Assembly (NCBI RefSeq): GCF_900116415.1
Contig: NZ_FPAP01000001.1
Span: 620,001-684,000, forward strand
Reading direction: 5' to 3'
Length of the DNA: 64,000 bases
Source of the DNA: Chryseobacterium formosense
GTDB taxonomy: Bacteria > Bacteroidota > Bacteroidia > Flavobacteriales > Weeksellaceae
Both the position numbers and the translations under genes were made by a program. Within the stretch, counting starts at the first letter, position 1; each line of letters opens with the position of its first letter. Positions 1 through 9,670 of the stretch are shown piece by piece. The notes under the pieces were generated by a model. It did not search any database, was not told the DNA's origin, and saw only the letters and a program-made list of their open reading frames with translations.

Positions 1-1
1 C

Positions 2-325
2 GAAATGTTGTTGCCCGATTACGGATCTGAAAATCTTCGCAACAACAACTACTATTTTGAAGTTTTTATCAGTGACTGCGATTACTTTCATCAGATAAGT
101 CCTAAATACCATGTTCTGTTTGTTCCGGAAGATTTGAAATTAAATACAAATTATGTGAAAATTACTGATGTCTCGAGACACTCAATTGATAAAATCAGGA
201 AAAATAAAAACAATCCAAATATTTTTTATATAAAGGTGTGGGGAACCAGCAGTATGACAGATTATTCTGCGGAATATAAAGATGGGAAATGGATTTTAGA
301 AATTGGTGGTGGATACATTATTTAA
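2..325 (+). CDS. C-terminal part of an unknown protein (left edge)
   Basis: The reading frame is open to the first base of the window, so the gene may begin outside it; the first ATG is at 5. About 107 residues are visible, rich in Asn, Tyr and Asp, with a beta-rich pattern, and they end in a Gly-Gly-Gly-Tyr-Ile-Ile tail. No signal peptide or membrane segment is seen, but the N-terminus may be missing. The family is not recognised. The stop is followed within 50 bases by the regulator gene on the same strand, which has its own -7 promoter element. Confidence 0.6.
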   Translation, partial: EMLLPDYGSENLRNNNYYFEVFISDCDYFHQISPKYHVLFVPEDLKLNTNYVKITDVSRHSIDKIRKNKNNPNIFYIKVWGTSSMTDYSAEYKDGKWILEIGGGYII

Positions 326-344
326 AAGACAGTTGATAAATTCC

Positions 345-352
345 TATATTTG
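345..352 (+). promoter_or_regulatory. Candidate -7 element for the AraC-family gene
   Basis: TATATTTG matches the Bacteroidota -7 consensus TAnnTTTG, 20 bases before the ATG at 373. No convincing TTTG is found 19 bases upstream, so this is a weaker call than the two-part promoters elsewhere in the window. Confidence 0.4.
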
Positions 353-372
353 AATTATACAAATTCCGCATT

Positions 373-1311
373 ATGGAAAAACTCGCTCACGCTTCTTTGG
401 AAGATTTTTATCTTGAAATGACTCAAAGATTGGGAAAAGATATGGAAAGTATCTTTCCAAAAGGTCTTCACAAAGACATTGGCCATTTCAATGTTTTTGA
501 TATTGCGCAGACAATTGCGACGGTGAAGAAAACCTGTGAAATGCCTTACAACAGAAGGAAGTATTATAAAATAAGCTTAATTCGTGGCAAGAACAGAGCA
601 GAATATGCAGATAAGATTATTTCTATAAAAAAGAATGCATTATTGTTTGCAACCCCGAAAGTTCCGTATCATTATGTTCCTGAAGATGAAAATCAGTCCG
701 GGAATTTCTGTGTTTTTACAACAGATTTTTTCACGAAAAACTCATCACATAATATTCTTGAAGATTTACCCCTATTTCAACCGGGTACGATTCCGATTTT
801 TGAAATCGATGATAAATTAGCAGATGAAATTGATCTGCTTTTTATAAAAATTAAAAAAGAAATCGATTCTGATTATGAATTTAAATATGACCTAATTAGA
901 AATTATGTTTCAGAATTAATTCATTACGGACAAAAATTACAGCCCGCAGAAAAATTTCAAAATACTCATAATGCTTCATTAAGAGTGGTTTCATTGTTTA
1001 TCGAGTTATTAGAAAGACAGTTCCCTGTTGAATCTCCGAATCAAAGAATTCAGCTGAAAGTTGCCAATGATTTTGCCGAACGATTGTCGATTCACGTTAA
1101 TTATTTAAATAAAAACGTAAAAGAAAACACAGGTAAAACCACCACCGAGTTTATTGCAGACCGAATTGTTCAGGAAGCGAAAATTCTTTTAAAGCAAACG
1201 AACTGGAATGTCTCTGAAATTTCCTACGCTTTAGGTTTTGAAGAGATAGCCCATTTCTCTAATTTCTTTAAGCGCAAAACTTCATTCACACCAATGGAAT
1301 TTCGGTCTTGA
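373..1311 (+). CDS. AraC/XylS-family transcriptional regulator
   Basis: A 312-residue protein with a C-terminal AraC-type double helix-turn-helix, roughly residues 215-312. The last segment has the usual family pattern: a first helix pair around the TTTEFIADRIVQEAK region, then 'VSEISYALGFEEIAHFSNFFKRKTS' split over two helices, ending in 'PMEFR'. The N-terminal 200 residues have the cupin-like layout of sensor domains in this family, with no recognisable ligand motif. Cytoplasmic DNA-binding regulator. It lies 84 bases before an SDR oxidoreductase on the same strand, a pairing common for AraC regulators and their targets; regulation of that gene is an inference. ATG start. Confidence 0.85.
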   Translation: MEKLAHASLEDFYLEMTQRLGKDMESIFPKGLHKDIGHFNVFDIAQTIATVKKTCEMPYNRRKYYKISLIRGKNRAEYADKIISIKKNALLFATPKVPYHYVPEDENQSGNFCVFTTDFFTKNSSHNILEDLPLFQPGTIPIFEIDDKLADEIDLLFIKIKKEIDSDYEFKYDLIRNYVSELIHYGQKLQPAEKFQNTHNASLRVVSLFIELLERQFPVESPNQRIQLKVANDFAERLSIHVNYLNKNVKENTGKTTTEFIADRIVQEAKILLKQTNWNVSEISYALGFEEIAHFSNFFKRKTSFTPMEFRS

Positions 1312-1395
1312 TTTGAATTTTGCAAATTTCAGATTGATTCGGGTAACTCAATTGGTATGAAATTGACTGAACTTTGTATCATCAAAAAATCAATT

Positions 1396-2160
1396 ATGGA
1401 AAACAGAACAAAAATTGCCCTTGTTACGGGTGGAAGCAGAGGTTTAGGGAAAAACTCTGCGTTGAAAATTGCAGAAAAAGGATTAGATGTCATCATAACG
1501 TATAATTCCAACAAAGAAGAAGCAGATAAAACCGTAGCTGAAATTCAGGCTTTAGGAAGAAAAGCAATTGCTTATCAGTTGAATACGAAAGATGTGAAAT
1601 CCTTTGATGAGTTTGTGAAAAAAGTTGGCGATCATTTAGAAGAAAATACAGGAAGCAGAAACATCGACTTCCTGATCAATAATGCAGGAACAGCCCTGTA
1701 TGCAGCCATAGCAGATGTTACAGAAGAGCAATTGGATGATATGGTCAATATTCATTTCAAAGGAGTTTTCTTCCTGACTCAGAAATTCTTGCCATTTATG
1801 AATGATAATGGCGGAATTATTAATCTTTCTTCAGGTTTGGCGAGATTTGCAATGCCGGGTTCGTCAGTTTACGGTTCAATGAAAGCAGCTATCGACCAGC
1901 TGAGTAAATATATGGCGAAAGAATTGGGCGCAAGAAAAATTAAGGTAAATGCTGTTGCTCCGGGAGCAATTGAAACTGATTTTGGTGGAGGAAGAACAAG
2001 GGATGATGAAAATGTAAATGCAATGGTCGCCAACAACACTGCTTTGGGAAGAGCAGGTTTACCGGATGATATTGGTGGAGTGGTTGCGTTTTTATGTACT
2101 GATGATGCGGGTTGGATTACGGCGCAAAGGATTGAAGTTTCCGGCGGAATGTTTTTCTAA
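1396..2160 (+). CDS. SDR-family NAD(P)-dependent oxidoreductase
   Basis: Classical short-chain dehydrogenase/reductase of 254 residues. The N-terminus carries the nucleotide-binding TGxxxGxG motif (VTGGSRGLG). NNAG follows, then the catalytic Ser and YGSMK (Tyr-x3-Lys), and a C-terminal SGG before the end. Family members reduce or oxidise small carbonyl or alcohol substrates; this substrate cannot be told. I chose the ATG at 1396, because the family begins just before the first strand (IALVTGG). An in-frame ATG at 1357 would add 13 residues unlike the family. It follows the AraC-family gene and may be its target. Confidence 0.87.
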   Translation: MENRTKIALVTGGSRGLGKNSALKIAEKGLDVIITYNSNKEEADKTVAEIQALGRKAIAYQLNTKDVKSFDEFVKKVGDHLEENTGSRNIDFLINNAGTALYAAIADVTEEQLDDMVNIHFKGVFFLTQKFLPFMNDNGGIINLSSGLARFAMPGSSVYGSMKAAIDQLSKYMAKELGARKIKVNAVAPGAIETDFGGGRTRDDENVNAMVANNTALGRAGLPDDIGGVVAFLCTDDAGWITAQRIEVSGGMFF

Positions 2161-2624
2161 GATAACTTATTTCTCTCGCAGATTTAGCAGATTTTTTCAT
2201 CTGTGTCATCAACTAAATCTGTGAGAGATTTTATTTAAACCCTATTAAGTTTCGCAGTAATACTCGAAAAATAAATTGAGAAATAAAAGTTGCTCCAGAG
2301 GAGTAAGATGTGTGTAGAAAAAAAATATATGCGAAAGGGCGCTCTGGAGGAGCGCAACCTTTACCAATTTAATTTGTAAACGATTCTATTTTACCGAATT
2401 TTCTGTGTTGTATTGAAAAATGACTTAGGAAATGGAGGCGTTAAGAAAATAAAATTTATGAACGTTAAGAAAATTCTTATGTTCGAAGCGCGACGAAAAT
2501 TCGAAAATAAAAATATTGAGAATCGCGCAAGTTTAGAATTGTTAGAAAATAAAATTTATTTTTAGCCGACAGTTCCAGTCTTGAATTTTTGTTTCTTTTG
2601 TTTTAAGACAAAAGAAAAATTACC
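2161..2624. repeat. Gene-free stretch with palindromic repeat remnants
   Basis: This 464-base gap between the SDR gene and the convergent aminotransferase gene has no credible gene. Several palindromic pieces are seen. Around 2171-2236 a 'ctctcgcagattta' arm is answered by 'taaatctgtgagaga'. At 2293-2345 a pair of 'gctccagagg' and 'ctctggaggagc' arms flank a short A-rich core, and the right part alone can fold as GCGCTC-TGGAG-GAGCGC. At about 2587-2620 'cttttgt' and 'acaaaag' arms could act as a weak terminator for the minus-strand gene. The arrangement suggests layers of old intergenic repeats. Confidence 0.6.
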
Positions 2625-3773
2625 TTAAAGCTTTGCCAAATTCTCAATCGCCCTTTCCAAAGTCTCATTCTTCTTCGCAAAACATAATCTGATCACATTT
2701 TCATTCAGTTTATCTTTATAAAAAGCAGAAAACGGAATACTCGCAACTTTATGATTGATTGTTAGATATGTTGCAAAATCAAAATCATTTTTATCTGAAA
2801 TTTTATCATATTTTACTGCCTGAAAATACGTTCCTTCGCAATCGAGAAGCTCAAATGAAGTCTGCGCTAAACCTTGTCTCAGAAAATCTCTTTTTTCCTG
2901 AAAAAACTGGTTGAGTTGATTATAATGCTCATCATTTTTCATGTATTCTGCCAAAGCCATCTGTAGCGGAGTATTCACACAAAAAACATTAAACTGGTGT
3001 ACTTTTCTGAATTCATCTGTCAAAGCTTTTGGAGCTGCACAATATCCTATTTTCCAGCCTGTGATGTGAAATAGTTTTCCGAAAGATGCCACTAAAAGAC
3101 TTCTTTCCTTTAATTCAGGATATTTGCAGATGCTTAAATGCTGGTTTCCGTCAAAGACAATATTCTCGTAAACTTCATCACTTAAAATTAAAATATTGGT
3201 ATCCTTTACAATTTTGATTAATTCCTGAATATCGTTTTCCTTCAAAATCTTTCCGGAAGGGTTGTTAGGATTATTCAGAATGAGCATTTTTGTTTTTTCT
3301 GAAATTAAATTTCTTACCACATTCCAATCGATTTCATAATCAGGAGCTTTCATCTGGAAGCGTTTTACAATTCCGCCAAAAAGTTCAACAGTCGGTTCGT
3401 AGCAATCGTAAGCAGGCTCAAAAATAATCACTTCATCATCTTTCTGAACAAATGTTGCAATTGCCGTAAAAATTGCCTGAGTTCCGCCTGCGGTTATCGT
3501 AATTTCAGAATCTGGGTGATAAATTGCGCTGTGACTGTTTTCGATTTTTCTTGCAATTTCTTCTTTTAAATCTATGATTCCGCCTAGAGGAGCATATTGA
3601 TTGAATCCTTTTTTAATAAAATCATCCGCAAAACTCAGAAGTTCAGGATCAGTTCCAAAATCTGGAAAGCCTTGTGAAAGATTAATTGCCTGATGTTGGT
3701 TGGCAAGTTGAGACATTTGGGTAAATATAGTTGTGCCAACATTGGTAAGTTTCGAGTAAGGAAGTTGTATCAT
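2625..3773 (-). CDS. PLP-dependent aminotransferase, methionine/kynurenine type
   Basis: A 382-residue fold-type I aminotransferase. Visible marks: the substrate loop NLSQGFPDF near residue 31, NNPNNPSG near 167-174, SDEVY near 198-202, the Schiff-base lysine in SFGKLFHITGWKIGY (Lys233), and a C-terminal 'IRLCFAKK' containing the carboxylate-binding arginine. This is closest in style to the YbdL/methionine aminotransferase and kynurenine aminotransferase branch, which transfers the amino group of methionine or aromatic amino acids to 2-oxo acids; in many bacteria it finishes methionine salvage. The substrate is inferred. Single gene, ATG start, separated from parE by a divergent 172-base region. 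Confidence 0.87.
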   Translation of the reverse strand: MIQLPYSKLTNVGTTIFTQMSQLANQHQAINLSQGFPDFGTDPELLSFADDFIKKGFNQYAPLGGIIDLKEEIARKIENSHSAIYHPDSEITITAGGTQAIFTAIATFVQKDDEVIIFEPAYDCYEPTVELFGGIVKRFQMKAPDYEIDWNVVRNLISEKTKMLILNNPNNPSGKILKENDIQELIKIVKDTNILILSDEVYENIVFDGNQHLSICKYPELKERSLLVASFGKLFHITGWKIGYCAAPKALTDEFRKVHQFNVFCVNTPLQMALAEYMKNDEHYNQLNQFFQEKRDFLRQGLAQTSFELLDCEGTYFQAVKYDKISDKNDFDFATYLTINHKVASIPFSAFYKDKLNENVIRLCFAKKNETLERAIENLAKL

Positions 3774-3917
3774 TTAAATTCTTTATGAATCTAAATTAAG
3801 GCAAATTTTCAAATATTGAGGTTTAAAGAGTGATAAATCTATATTGATATTATTAAAATTTAACTAAAATGTGTATAAATACAAATTAAAAAATTCGGAT
3901 ATTTTTGTTCATTTTCA

Positions 3918-3925
3918 TACTTTTG
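3918..3925 (+). promoter_or_regulatory. Candidate -7 element of the parE operon
   Basis: TACTTTTG fits TAnnTTTG and lies 20 bases before the parE ATG. A clear TTTG at the usual distance upstream is missing. Confidence 0.4.
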
Positions 3926-3945
3926 TATGTTTGCTGAAATAATAT

Positions 3946-5829
3946 ATGTCACAAGAAATACAACCTATCTATTCCGAAGATAATATCAGAACCCTAGATT
4001 GGCAGGAACATATCCGTTTGCGTCCCGGTATGTACATCGGGAAGCTTGGCGACGGATCGTCTGCTGATGACGGTATTTATATTTTACTGAAAGAAATTCT
4101 GGATAACTCGATTGATGAATTCAGAATGAAATCCGGTAAAAGAATTGAAATAAAAGTGGATGACGGAAAAGTCATGATTCGTGACTTTGGTCGTGGAATT
4201 CCTTTAGGGAAAGTCGTTGATGCAGTTTCGAAAATGAATACCGGAGGTAAATATGACAGCAAAGCCTTCAAAAAATCGGTCGGACTGAATGGGGTTGGTA
4301 CAAAAGCCGTAAATGCACTTTCAGATTATTTCCGTGTGCGTTCTTTCCGTGAAGGAAAAATGAAAGTTGCCGAGTTTTCTCGTGGAATTATTACCGAAGA
4401 GCACGAAGAGAAGGAAACTTCTGACCGAAACGGAACCGAAATTTTATTTACGCCCGATTCTGAAATTTTCCTGCATTATAAATTCAGAAAAGAGTATATC
4501 GAAAGAATGCTCCGCAATTATGCATATCTGAATCCTGGATTAAAGATTATTTTCAACGGCGAAACTTTCTATTCTGAAAACGGACTGAAAGATTTGTTGG
4601 AAGAAGAACTGGAAAGTGATGTACTTTATCCGATTGTTCATTTAAAAGATAATGACATTGAAGTGGCGATTACCCATACCGATAAATCGCAGACGGAAAC
4701 TTATTTTTCATTCGTAAATGGACAAAATACAACGCAGGGCGGAACGCATTTAAATGCTTTCAGAGAAGCTTATGTGAAAACTATACGTGAGTTTTTCAAT
4801 AAAAACTTCGATGCATCTGATGTAAGAAAATCGATTGTTGCAGCAATTTCAATCAATGTTGAAGAGCCGGTTTTCGAATCTCAGACGAAAACCAAATTAG
4901 GCTCGAATGATATGGGACCAAACGGACCGACGGTTCGTACGTTTATCATTGATTTCTTAAAAAGTAAATTAGATAACTTCCTTCATAAAAATCCTGAGAT
5001 TGCAGAAGCGATTCAGAGAAAAATTTTAATTTCCGAGAGAGAAAGAAAAGAACTTTCCGGAATTCAGAAACTGGCGAGAGAAAGAGCGAAGAAAGTTTCG
5101 CTTCACAACAAAAAACTTCGTGACTGCAGACAGCATTACAACGACCAAAAGGCTGAAAGAAAAGCTGAAACTCAGATTTTTATTACCGAAGGAGATTCTG
5201 CATCAGGTTCGATTACAAAATCGAGGGATGTTGAAACTCAGGCTGTATTTTCTTTAAAAGGTAAGCCTTTGAACTGCTATGGTTTAACCAAAAAAGTGGT
5301 TTACGAAAATGAGGAATTCAACTTACTTCAGGCTGCTTTAAATATTGAAGAAAGTCTTGAAGATCTACGATACAATCAGGTGATTATTGCAACCGATGCC
5401 GATGTCGACGGAATGCACATCAGACTTTTGATGATTACGTTCTTCCTTCAGTTTTTCCCGGATGTGATTAAAAACGGACATTTATTTATTCTTCAGACTC
5501 CGTTATTCAGAGTTAGAAATAAAAAAGAAACGAGATATTGTTATTCTGAGCAAGAAAGGGTGAAAGCTTTAAATGAATTAGGTAAAAATCCTGAAATCAC
5601 CCGATTTAAAGGATTAGGTGAAATTTCTCCTGATGAATTTAAGCACTTTATAGGAAAAGATATCCGACTTGAACCTGTTGTTCTTGGAAAAGACCAGACC
5701 ATCGAACAGCTTCTGGAATTCTACATGGGGAAAAATACACCCGACCGACAGGTTTTTATCCTCGAAAACCTTGTAGTAGAAGATCCTGATATTAATAAGA
5801 AAGAAATTTTAGATGAAGTTGAATCTTAG
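3946..5829 (+). CDS. parE: DNA topoisomerase IV subunit B
   Basis: A 627-residue type IIA topoisomerase ATPase subunit. The N-terminal GHKL ATPase has LRPGMYIG (25-32), the catalytic-base motif EILDNSIDE (Glu50, Asn54), GRGIP, and the ATP-lid [11 protein letters not shown]. The transducer domain follows, then a TOPRIM domain with EGDSASG (Glu415) and DADVDG (Asp484, 486, 488) that binds Mg2+ for DNA cleavage. The length and the absence of the long GyrB-type insertion point to ParE, and parC lies two genes downstream. The enzyme separates linked daughter chromosomes. The two topoisomerase genes are split by a small membrane-protein gene. Confidence 0.93.
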   Translation: MSQEIQPIYSEDNIRTLDWQEHIRLRPGMYIGKLGDGSSADDGIYILLKEILDNSIDEFRMKSGKRIEIKVDDGKVMIRDFGRGIPLGKVVDAVSKMNTGGKYDSKAFKKSVGLNGVGTKAVNALSDYFRVRSFREGKMKVAEFSRGIITEEHEEKETSDRNGTEILFTPDSEIFLHYKFRKEYIERMLRNYAYLNPGLKIIFNGETFYSENGLKDLLEEELESDVLYPIVHLKDNDIEVAITHTDKSQTETYFSFVNGQNTTQGGTHLNAFREAYVKTIREFFNKNFDASDVRKSIVAAISINVEEPVFESQTKTKLGSNDMGPNGPTVRTFIIDFLKSKLDNFLHKNPEIAEAIQRKILISERERKELSGIQKLARERAKKVSLHNKKLRDCRQHYNDQKAERKAETQIFITEGDSASGSITKSRDVETQAVFSLKGKPLNCYGLTKKVVYENEEFNLLQAALNIEESLEDLRYNQVIIATDADVDGMHIRLLMITFFLQFFPDVIKNGHLFILQTPLFRVRNKKETRYCYSEQERVKALNELGKNPEITRFKGLGEISPDEFKHFIGKDIRLEPVVLGKDQTIEQLLEFYMGKNTPDRQVFILENLVVEDPDINKKEILDEVES

Positions 5830-5872
5830 AAAATAATAAAAACACAACCATAAACACAGCACAAATTTAAAG

Positions 5873-6355
5873 ATGAGATTAAGTAACAGAAAAAAAGCTC
5901 CCATTTATAATTTTTTCAATACTTTTTTATTGATGATGCTTTCAGCAGGAATTATAGGTTTTATTTTTGATGAAATGCGATTTAATATTCTGGGACAGAA
6001 AAGTATATTTTTAATTATTGTTCCTTTATTAGTACTGATAATTTTTCATGTAAACGGAAGGCAGATTTTCGAGTACGACAGCGATGGTGAAGCATTGCAT
6101 TTTAGAAATAAGAATATTATTCCGTTTCTTAACAGGGCATTAAGCGATGAATTCCCCAAGTATAAACTGATCAAATTCGAGATGGTAAGTATTCTATTTT
6201 TTAAAAGATTATATATTACCATTTCAAGTAAAAATATGGGTTCAACTATTTTAAAGTACGATACTTCTTATCTTACAAGAAAAGAAGCCAACGATTTAAA
6301 ATTATCACTCAACAAAGTAGTAAAAGCTAATACAGAGAAAAGACCTCAAGAATAA
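5873..6355 (+). CDS. Small membrane protein between parE and parC
   Basis: A 160-residue protein with two hydrophobic segments at about residues 15-32 and 43-60, followed by a soluble, basic C-terminal domain of about 100 residues rich in beta-strand patterns. That layout resembles small PH-like membrane proteins, but no family is recognised with certainty. The gene starts 43 bases after parE and ends two bases before the parC ATG, so all three are almost surely co-transcribed and translation of parC may depend on it. Its role is unknown. Confidence 0.8.
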   Translation: MRLSNRKKAPIYNFFNTFLLMMLSAGIIGFIFDEMRFNILGQKSIFLIIVPLLVLIIFHVNGRQIFEYDSDGEALHFRNKNIIPFLNRALSDEFPKYKLIKFEMVSILFFKRLYITISSKNMGSTILKYDTSYLTRKEANDLKLSLNKVVKANTEKRPQE

Positions 6356-6357
6356 TA

Positions 6358-8940
6358 ATGATAGAAGAAAACTCGCACGAAGGCGAAAGCTTAAAAAAAG
6401 TTTCAGGGCTGTACAAAGACTGGTTTCTGGATTATGCATCTTATGTAATTTTAGATAGAGCCATTCCGTCTGTTTATGATGGTTTCAAACCGGTTCAGCG
6501 TAGGATTATGCATTCTATGCGTGAATTAGAAGATGGGCGTTACAATAAAGTGGCAAATATTGTAGGTAACACGATGAAATATCACCCTCATGGTGATGCA
6601 TCAATCACTGATGCAATGGTAGGAATCGGGCAGAGAGAATTGCTTATCGATACTCAGGGAAACTGGGGAAATATTTATACAGGAGATTCTGCCGCTGCAG
6701 CGAGATATATTGAAGCGAGATTAACACCTTTTGCTTTGGAAGTGGTTTTCAATCCTAAAACTACAGAATGGTCTAAATCTTATGATGGCAGAAATAATGA
6801 GCCAATAGATTTACCGGTAAAATTCTCCTTGCTTTTAGCTCAAGGTGTTGAAGGAATCGGGGTCGGGCTTTCCACAAAAATTCTTCCGCATAATTTTAAT
6901 GAACTGATTAATGCATCAGTCGCTTATCTGAAAGGTAAAAAGTTTGAAATATTCCCGGATTTTTTAACGGCAGGATTTCTTGATGTTTCAGAATACAACG
7001 ACGGTGCAAGAGGTGGAAAAGTAAGAGCGAGAGCAAAAATTTCTCAGGTCGACAAGCATACTTTGATGATTTCTGAGCTTCCTTTTTCAAAGACAACCAG
7101 CGATCTCATTGATTCTATCTTGAAAGCCAATGAAAAAGGGAAGATTAAGATCAAAAAAATTGAAGACAATACTTCAGATAAAGTAGAAATCCTGATTTAT
7201 CTTCACAATGAAGTTTCGCCGGACAAAACAATTGATGCGTTGTATGCGTTTACCGACTGTCAGGTTACAATTTCTCCGAATGCTTGTGTGATTGTTGGTG
7301 ATAAACCGATGTTCCTGAATGTTTCTGAGATTCTGAAAATGAATACCGATCACACCGTTTCTTTATTGAAAAAAGAATTGGAGATCGAACTTCATGAATT
7401 ACAGGAAAACTGGCATTTTTCTTCTTTGGAAAGAATTTTTATCGAAAACAGAATTTACCACGATATTGAAGAGGTAAAAAGCTGGGAAGAAGTTCTGAAA
7501 ACGATTGACAAAGGTTTAAAACCTCACACTGCGCATCTTTTAAGGGAAGTAACCGAAGAAGATATTTTAAGATTAACAGAAATCAGAATTAAAAGAATTT
7601 CAAGATTCGATTTAGATAAATTTAAAGAAAATATCGCTTCATTAGAGGGTAAAATTGAACAGGTAAGATTCCATTTGGCCAATCTTATTGCCTATGCGAT
7701 TGAATATTACCAGAATATTCAGAAAAAGTACGGAAAAGACAAAGAAAGAAAAACAGAATTAAGAATTTTCGATACCATTGATGCAACAAAAGTTGCCGTT
7801 GCCAACGAAAAATTCTATGCAAATTTCGAAGAAGGCTTCATCGGAACTTCTTTAAAAAAAGATCAGTATTTGTTTGATTGTTCAGACATCGACGACATCA
7901 TCACGTTCAGAAAAGACGGAAGCATGAAAGTCGTTAAAGTGGAAGCCAAAACGTTCATCGGAAAAGATATTCTGCATGTAGCCATCTGGAAAAAGAACGA
8001 TAAACGTACCGTTTACAACATGATCTACCGTGAAGGAAGAGACGGACCTTATTATATGAAACGTTTTTCGGTGACAGGGGTTACAAGAAATACAGATTAT
8101 CCTTTAGCTTCCGATAAAAAAGGCTCAGAAATGCTTTATTTCTCAGCCAATCCGAATGGTGAGGCAGAAGTTGTAACGGTTTTATTAAAACCCAATCCGA
8201 GAATCAGAAAGAATAAAATGGAGATCGATTTTTCTGAATTGGCGATTAAAGGCAGAGATTCGAAAGGAAATCTGGTAACTAAATATTCCGTAAAGAAAGT
8301 TGATCTAAAAGAAGAAGGCGTTTCTACTTTAGCCCCAAGAAAAATCTGGTTTGATGAAACGGTAAGAAGATTAAATGCCGATGTAAGAGGAACTTTGTTG
8401 GGGAATTTTAAAGGAGACGACAAAATTCTGACCATTAATGCACAAGGCGAAGCAAAATTGGTGAGTTTCGACCTTGGAAACCGTTTTGATGACGATTACA
8501 TTGTTCTGGAAAAATGGCGACCCAATCAACCTGTTACATGTATTTATTACGATGGAGAAAAGGATATGTATTTCATCAAGAGATTTTTATTGGAGAATAC
8601 TATAAATGTTCAGACCTTCATGCCTTCAGAACATCCGAAATCGTTTATTGAAAGGATTATTGCCTCGAATAATGCAACAGCAGAAATTATTTTTGCAAAA
8701 GATAAAGGAAAAGAGCGTGATCCGGAGTCTGTTAATATCGATGAGTTTATTGCTGTAAAAGGAATAAAAGCCATCGGAAATCAGTTTACAAAGTTTAAAG
8801 TAAAAAATATCAACATCACCATTCCGGAACCGGAAGAAGAAGAACTTGAAATTTACGAAGAACCCGATTTTTCAAATTCAGCAGACGATGAAGGAGGAAC
8901 TATTGGAGATTTGTTCCAGAGTGATGAAAGTGAAAATTAG
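6358..8940 (+). CDS. parC: DNA topoisomerase IV subunit A
   Basis: An 860-residue type IIA topoisomerase cleavage subunit. The N-terminal winged-helix region has 'SVYDGFKPVQRRI' and the catalytic tyrosine in SAAAARYIEARL (Tyr117), which forms the covalent bond with DNA. The tower and coiled-coil regions follow. A C-terminal beta-pinwheel-like domain fills the last 350 residues, ending in an acidic tail. The quinolone-resistance region around HPHGDAS (about residues 76-82) looks ordinary. It pairs with ParE in the same operon. The start is 2 bases after the stop of the preceding membrane protein gene. Confidence 0.93.
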   Translation: MIEENSHEGESLKKVSGLYKDWFLDYASYVILDRAIPSVYDGFKPVQRRIMHSMRELEDGRYNKVANIVGNTMKYHPHGDASITDAMVGIGQRELLIDTQGNWGNIYTGDSAAAARYIEARLTPFALEVVFNPKTTEWSKSYDGRNNEPIDLPVKFSLLLAQGVEGIGVGLSTKILPHNFNELINASVAYLKGKKFEIFPDFLTAGFLDVSEYNDGARGGKVRARAKISQVDKHTLMISELPFSKTTSDLIDSILKANEKGKIKIKKIEDNTSDKVEILIYLHNEVSPDKTIDALYAFTDCQVTISPNACVIVGDKPMFLNVSEILKMNTDHTVSLLKKELEIELHELQENWHFSSLERIFIENRIYHDIEEVKSWEEVLKTIDKGLKPHTAHLLREVTEEDILRLTEIRIKRISRFDLDKFKENIASLEGKIEQVRFHLANLIAYAIEYYQNIQKKYGKDKERKTELRIFDTIDATKVAVANEKFYANFEEGFIGTSLKKDQYLFDCSDIDDIITFRKDGSMKVVKVEAKTFIGKDILHVAIWKKNDKRTVYNMIYREGRDGPYYMKRFSVTGVTRNTDYPLASDKKGSEMLYFSANPNGEAEVVTVLLKPNPRIRKNKMEIDFSELAIKGRDSKGNLVTKYSVKKVDLKEEGVSTLAPRKIWFDETVRRLNADVRGTLLGNFKGDDKILTINAQGEAKLVSFDLGNRFDDDYIVLEKWRPNQPVTCIYYDGEKDMYFIKRFLLENTINVQTFMPSEHPKSFIERIIASNNATAEIIFAKDKGKERDPESVNIDEFIAVKGIKAIGNQFTKFKVKNINITIPEPEEEELEIYEEPDFSNSADDEGGTIGDLFQSDESEN

Positions 8941-8945
8941 AAAAT

Positions 8946-9599
8946 ATGAGTATCATCATTATAGTTATTGCAATTACAGCAATTATAAGTTTTATTGCTT
9001 TTAATAATCAGGAGATATTTGAAAAGTATAAGTTTAATGTTGGCGCAATTCAGCATAGAAAAGAATATGTAAGGATTATTTCTGCCGGATTTCTGCACGC
9101 AGATATGATGCATTTATTGTTTAATATGATGACATTATATTTCTTCGGACCTATCATTTTAGAAGGGTTTGGGAATATAGGATTTCTTGTTATTTATTTT
9201 GGATCTATTCTGTTAGGAAATATTTTTTCTTTATTTATCTATCAAAAACAACCGTGGTATTCGGCAATTGGAGCGAGTGGAGGTGTTTCAGGAATATTAT
9301 TTGCAGCGATAGCGATGTCACCAAATATTGGAATTTACTTCTTTTTTATTCCAATTCCTATTCCGGGTTTTATATTTGGTTTGTTGTATTTCAGTTATTC
9401 TGTGTATATGATGCTCAACCCGAAACAATGGGACAACTTAGGACATGCAGCTCATTTGGGAGGCGCTTTTTTTGGTTTATGTTATGCGATCATTCTTCAG
9501 CCTCAAAGCGCAATATCAAATTCATTATTTATAGGAATCATGTCTCTACCGCTTATTTATCTAGGATATGAAATATTTGTAAGAAAAAGAATTAACTAA
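8946..9599 (+). CDS. Rhomboid-family intramembrane serine protease
   Basis: A 217-residue protein of about six membrane segments with the rhomboid signature. The catalytic serine lies in GASGGVSG (Ser111) and the catalytic histidine in GHAAHLGG (His170, with His167 in the same helix). The usual HxxxN feature is seen in 'HLLFNMM' in the second helix. Rhomboids cut membrane helices of partner proteins; the substrate here is unknown. The ATG comes five bases after the parC stop, so it is the last gene of the topoisomerase operon, and a strong hairpin terminator follows. Confidence 0.9.
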   Translation: MSIIIIVIAITAIISFIAFNNQEIFEKYKFNVGAIQHRKEYVRIISAGFLHADMMHLLFNMMTLYFFGPIILEGFGNIGFLVIYFGSILLGNIFSLFIYQKQPWYSAIGASGGVSGILFAAIAMSPNIGIYFFFIPIPIPGFIFGLLYFSYSVYMMLNPKQWDNLGHAAHLGGAFFGLCYAIILQPQSAISNSLFIGIMSLPLIYLGYEIFVRKRIN

Positions 9600-9620
9600 A
9601 TTCTTTCAAATCATCTGGAA

Positions 9621-9655
9621 AAAAAGACTGTTCTCTAATGAAAACAGTCTTTTTT
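9621..9655. terminator. Bidirectional terminator
   Basis: A 12-bp stem (AAAAAGACTGTT paired with AACAGTCTTTTT) around a ten-base loop, with runs of A before and T after, sits between the rhomboid gene and the convergent lipoprotein gene. It can serve both. Confidence 0.85.
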
Positions 9656-9670
9656 ATTATTTTTGATTTA

